NCBI GenBank assembly: GCA_963779325.1
Contig: CAVZXS010000009.1
Coordinates: forward strand, 62,001-126,000
Direction of reading: 5' to 3'
Source of the DNA: CAVZXS01 sp963779325
GTDB lineage: Bacteria; Bacteroidota; Bacteroidia; Chitinophagales; Chitinophagaceae
Length of the DNA: 64,000 nt
A program made the translations under genes and the position numbers. Shown one piece after another: positions 63,181 through 64,000 of this stretch. The first letter of the stretch is position 1. Every line of letters starts with the position of its first letter. The notes beneath the pieces are model-generated. The model saw nothing but the letters and a program-made list of their open reading frames with translations, ran no database searches and was not told where the DNA came from.

Positions 63181-64000
63181 ATGAAAAAGTATTTTGTAAT
63201 ACCGGCTATAGCATTGTTACTGACAAGCTGTAAGCTGAACAACAATGAAAAAGAAACAACTGATAATAATCAAAACAAAAAAATGAATACAAATAAGGAA
63301 GAATCCGTGTACAACCGTGTGAGCTGGCGGTACAGCACCAATATTTACGAAGTAAATGTGAGACAATACACACCGGAAGGAACTTTTAAAGCTTTTATGA
63401 ATGAAATGCCGCGGTTAAAAGATATGGGTATTGAAGTATTATGGTTTATGCCCGTAACACCCATTGCACAAAAAGGAAAAAAAGGAACAATGGGCAGCCC
63501 CTATGCCTGCTCCGATTATACTTCTATCAACCCGGAGTTTGGAACCTTACAGGATTTTAAAGACCTGGTAACGGAAGCACACAAGCAGGGATTTAAAGTA
63601 ATTATTGATTGGGTGGCCAATCATACCGGTTGGGATCATGTATGGACAAAAACACACCCTGCCTACTACCAAAAAGATTCTGTGACGAATGATTTTAAAA
63701 TAGCATCGGGGATGGATGATATTATTGAACTGGATTTTAAAAACCCGGAACTGCGCAACGCAATGATTGATGCAATGAAGTTTTGGGTAACGGAATGCGA
63801 TATCGACGGCTATAGAGCCGATTTAGCTTTTTGGGTGGAACTTGATTTTTGGAAAGAAGCCCGGACCGAATTGGAAAAAACAAAACAGTTGTATTGGTTG
63901 GCCGAAAATGACCCGTTGGATAACCCGGATTATATGCAGGTGTTTGATGCTACCTATACCTGGACATGGATGCACAAAGCAAAGGATTTTTATCAAAATC
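63181..64000 (+). CDS. Alpha-amylase family (GH13) lipoprotein, 3' end outside window
   Basis: 273 codons are visible; the frame is still open at the right edge. A lipoprotein signal (MKKYFVIPAIALLLTSC, lipidated Cys17) is followed by a polar linker and the GH13 barrel: WSTNIYEV-like YSTNIYEVNVRQYTP, region I IIDWVANHTG (Asp-x3-Asn-His), region II DIDGYRADLAFW (nucleophile Asp) and region III YWLAEND (acid/base Glu). It should hydrolyse alpha-1,4-glucans in the periplasm or at the surface. It lies 2 kb after the phosphorylase-like gene, both acting on alpha-glucans. Confidence 0.92.
   Translation, partial: MKKYFVIPAIALLLTSCKLNNNEKETTDNNQNKKMNTNKEESVYNRVSWRYSTNIYEVNVRQYTPEGTFKAFMNEMPRLKDMGIEVLWFMPVTPIAQKGKKGTMGSPYACSDYTSINPEFGTLQDFKDLVTEAHKQGFKVIIDWVANHTGWDHVWTKTHPAYYQKDSVTNDFKIASGMDDIIELDFKNPELRNAMIDAMKFWVTECDIDGYRADLAFWVELDFWKEARTELEKTKQLYWLAENDPLDNPDYMQVFDATYTWTWMHKAKDFYQN

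Overview
The window is a chromosomal segment from a member of the Bacteroidota, most likely a Chitinophagaceae-like bacterium. Reasons: three secreted proteins carry C-terminal type IX secretion sorting domains; two exact Bacteroidota-type promoters (TTTG, about 19-20 bases, TAnnTTTG) can be read; several families are typical of the phylum (DUF4954, GIN/DUF2807 adhesin-like solenoids, CotH-T9SS, NagB-LmbE fusion, MuiA/DUF4139); and purine-rich Shine-Dalgarno sites are mostly absent. The DNA is moderately AT-rich with short GC-rich palindromes between genes. These are inferences from families, not from an rRNA gene; none is present.

Layout. 1-3.3 kb: the tail of an MFS transporter, tRNA-Gln, and a NagB-LmbE fusion. 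3.6-5.9 kb: D-Ala-D-Ala ligase, a PASTA protein and a rhodanese. 5.9-8.25 kb: a TonB receptor under a TPP riboswitch (thiamine uptake). 8.3-9.9 kb: a frameshifted and an intact GIN-domain paralogue. 9.9-12.5 kb: initiator tRNA and the ribosome GTPases Era and Der. 12.6-21 kb: a small repeat lipoprotein, a large T9SS protein, an acyl-ACP desaturase-like diiron protein, LpxD and an M14 T9SS carboxypeptidase. 21-27.5 kb: NUDIX hydrolase, NYN-LOTUS protein, DUF4954 and GlmS. 27.8-30.2 kb: a type II restriction-modification cassette inserted between housekeeping genes. 30.4-37.4 kb: MgtE, SET protein, MutS and MuiA. 37.5-38.2 kb: an IS200-type/REP-associated transposase bracketed by three mirrored hairpins on each side. 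38.4-44.4 kb: CotH, a TrmH-type methyltransferase, UbiA-like prenyltransferase, RuvX, peptide deformylase and a secreted protein. 44.4-47.5 kb: a glycosyltransferase plus TPR/outer-membrane barrel pair that could make and export a polysaccharide. 47.7-52.4 kb: RluD, LipB, a secreted protein, a PLP enzyme and a sugar nucleotidyltransferase. 52.4-54.5 kb: an ECF sigma factor, a membrane anti-sigma-like protein fused to a trypsin-like protease, and a second small lipoprotein. 54.6-64 kb: isocitrate dehydrogenase, a Crp-family regulator, an MntR-MntH(Usp) operon with a visible operator, a short alpha-glucan phosphorylase lacking the PLP lysine, IspH, and the start of an alpha-amylase-type lipoprotein.

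The strongest leads for new biology are the sigma/anti-sigma-protease fusion (52438-54113), the phosphorylase with Thr where the PLP-binding lysine should be (59527-61182), and the symmetric transposase/REP element (37540-38219). The in-frame palindromes or repeat tails inside glmS and the TrmH gene, and the GIN pseudogene pair, come next. Genes for amino-sugar and envelope precursors (nagB, glmS, ddl, PASTA, lpxD) recur through the window but are scattered rather than forming one operon.
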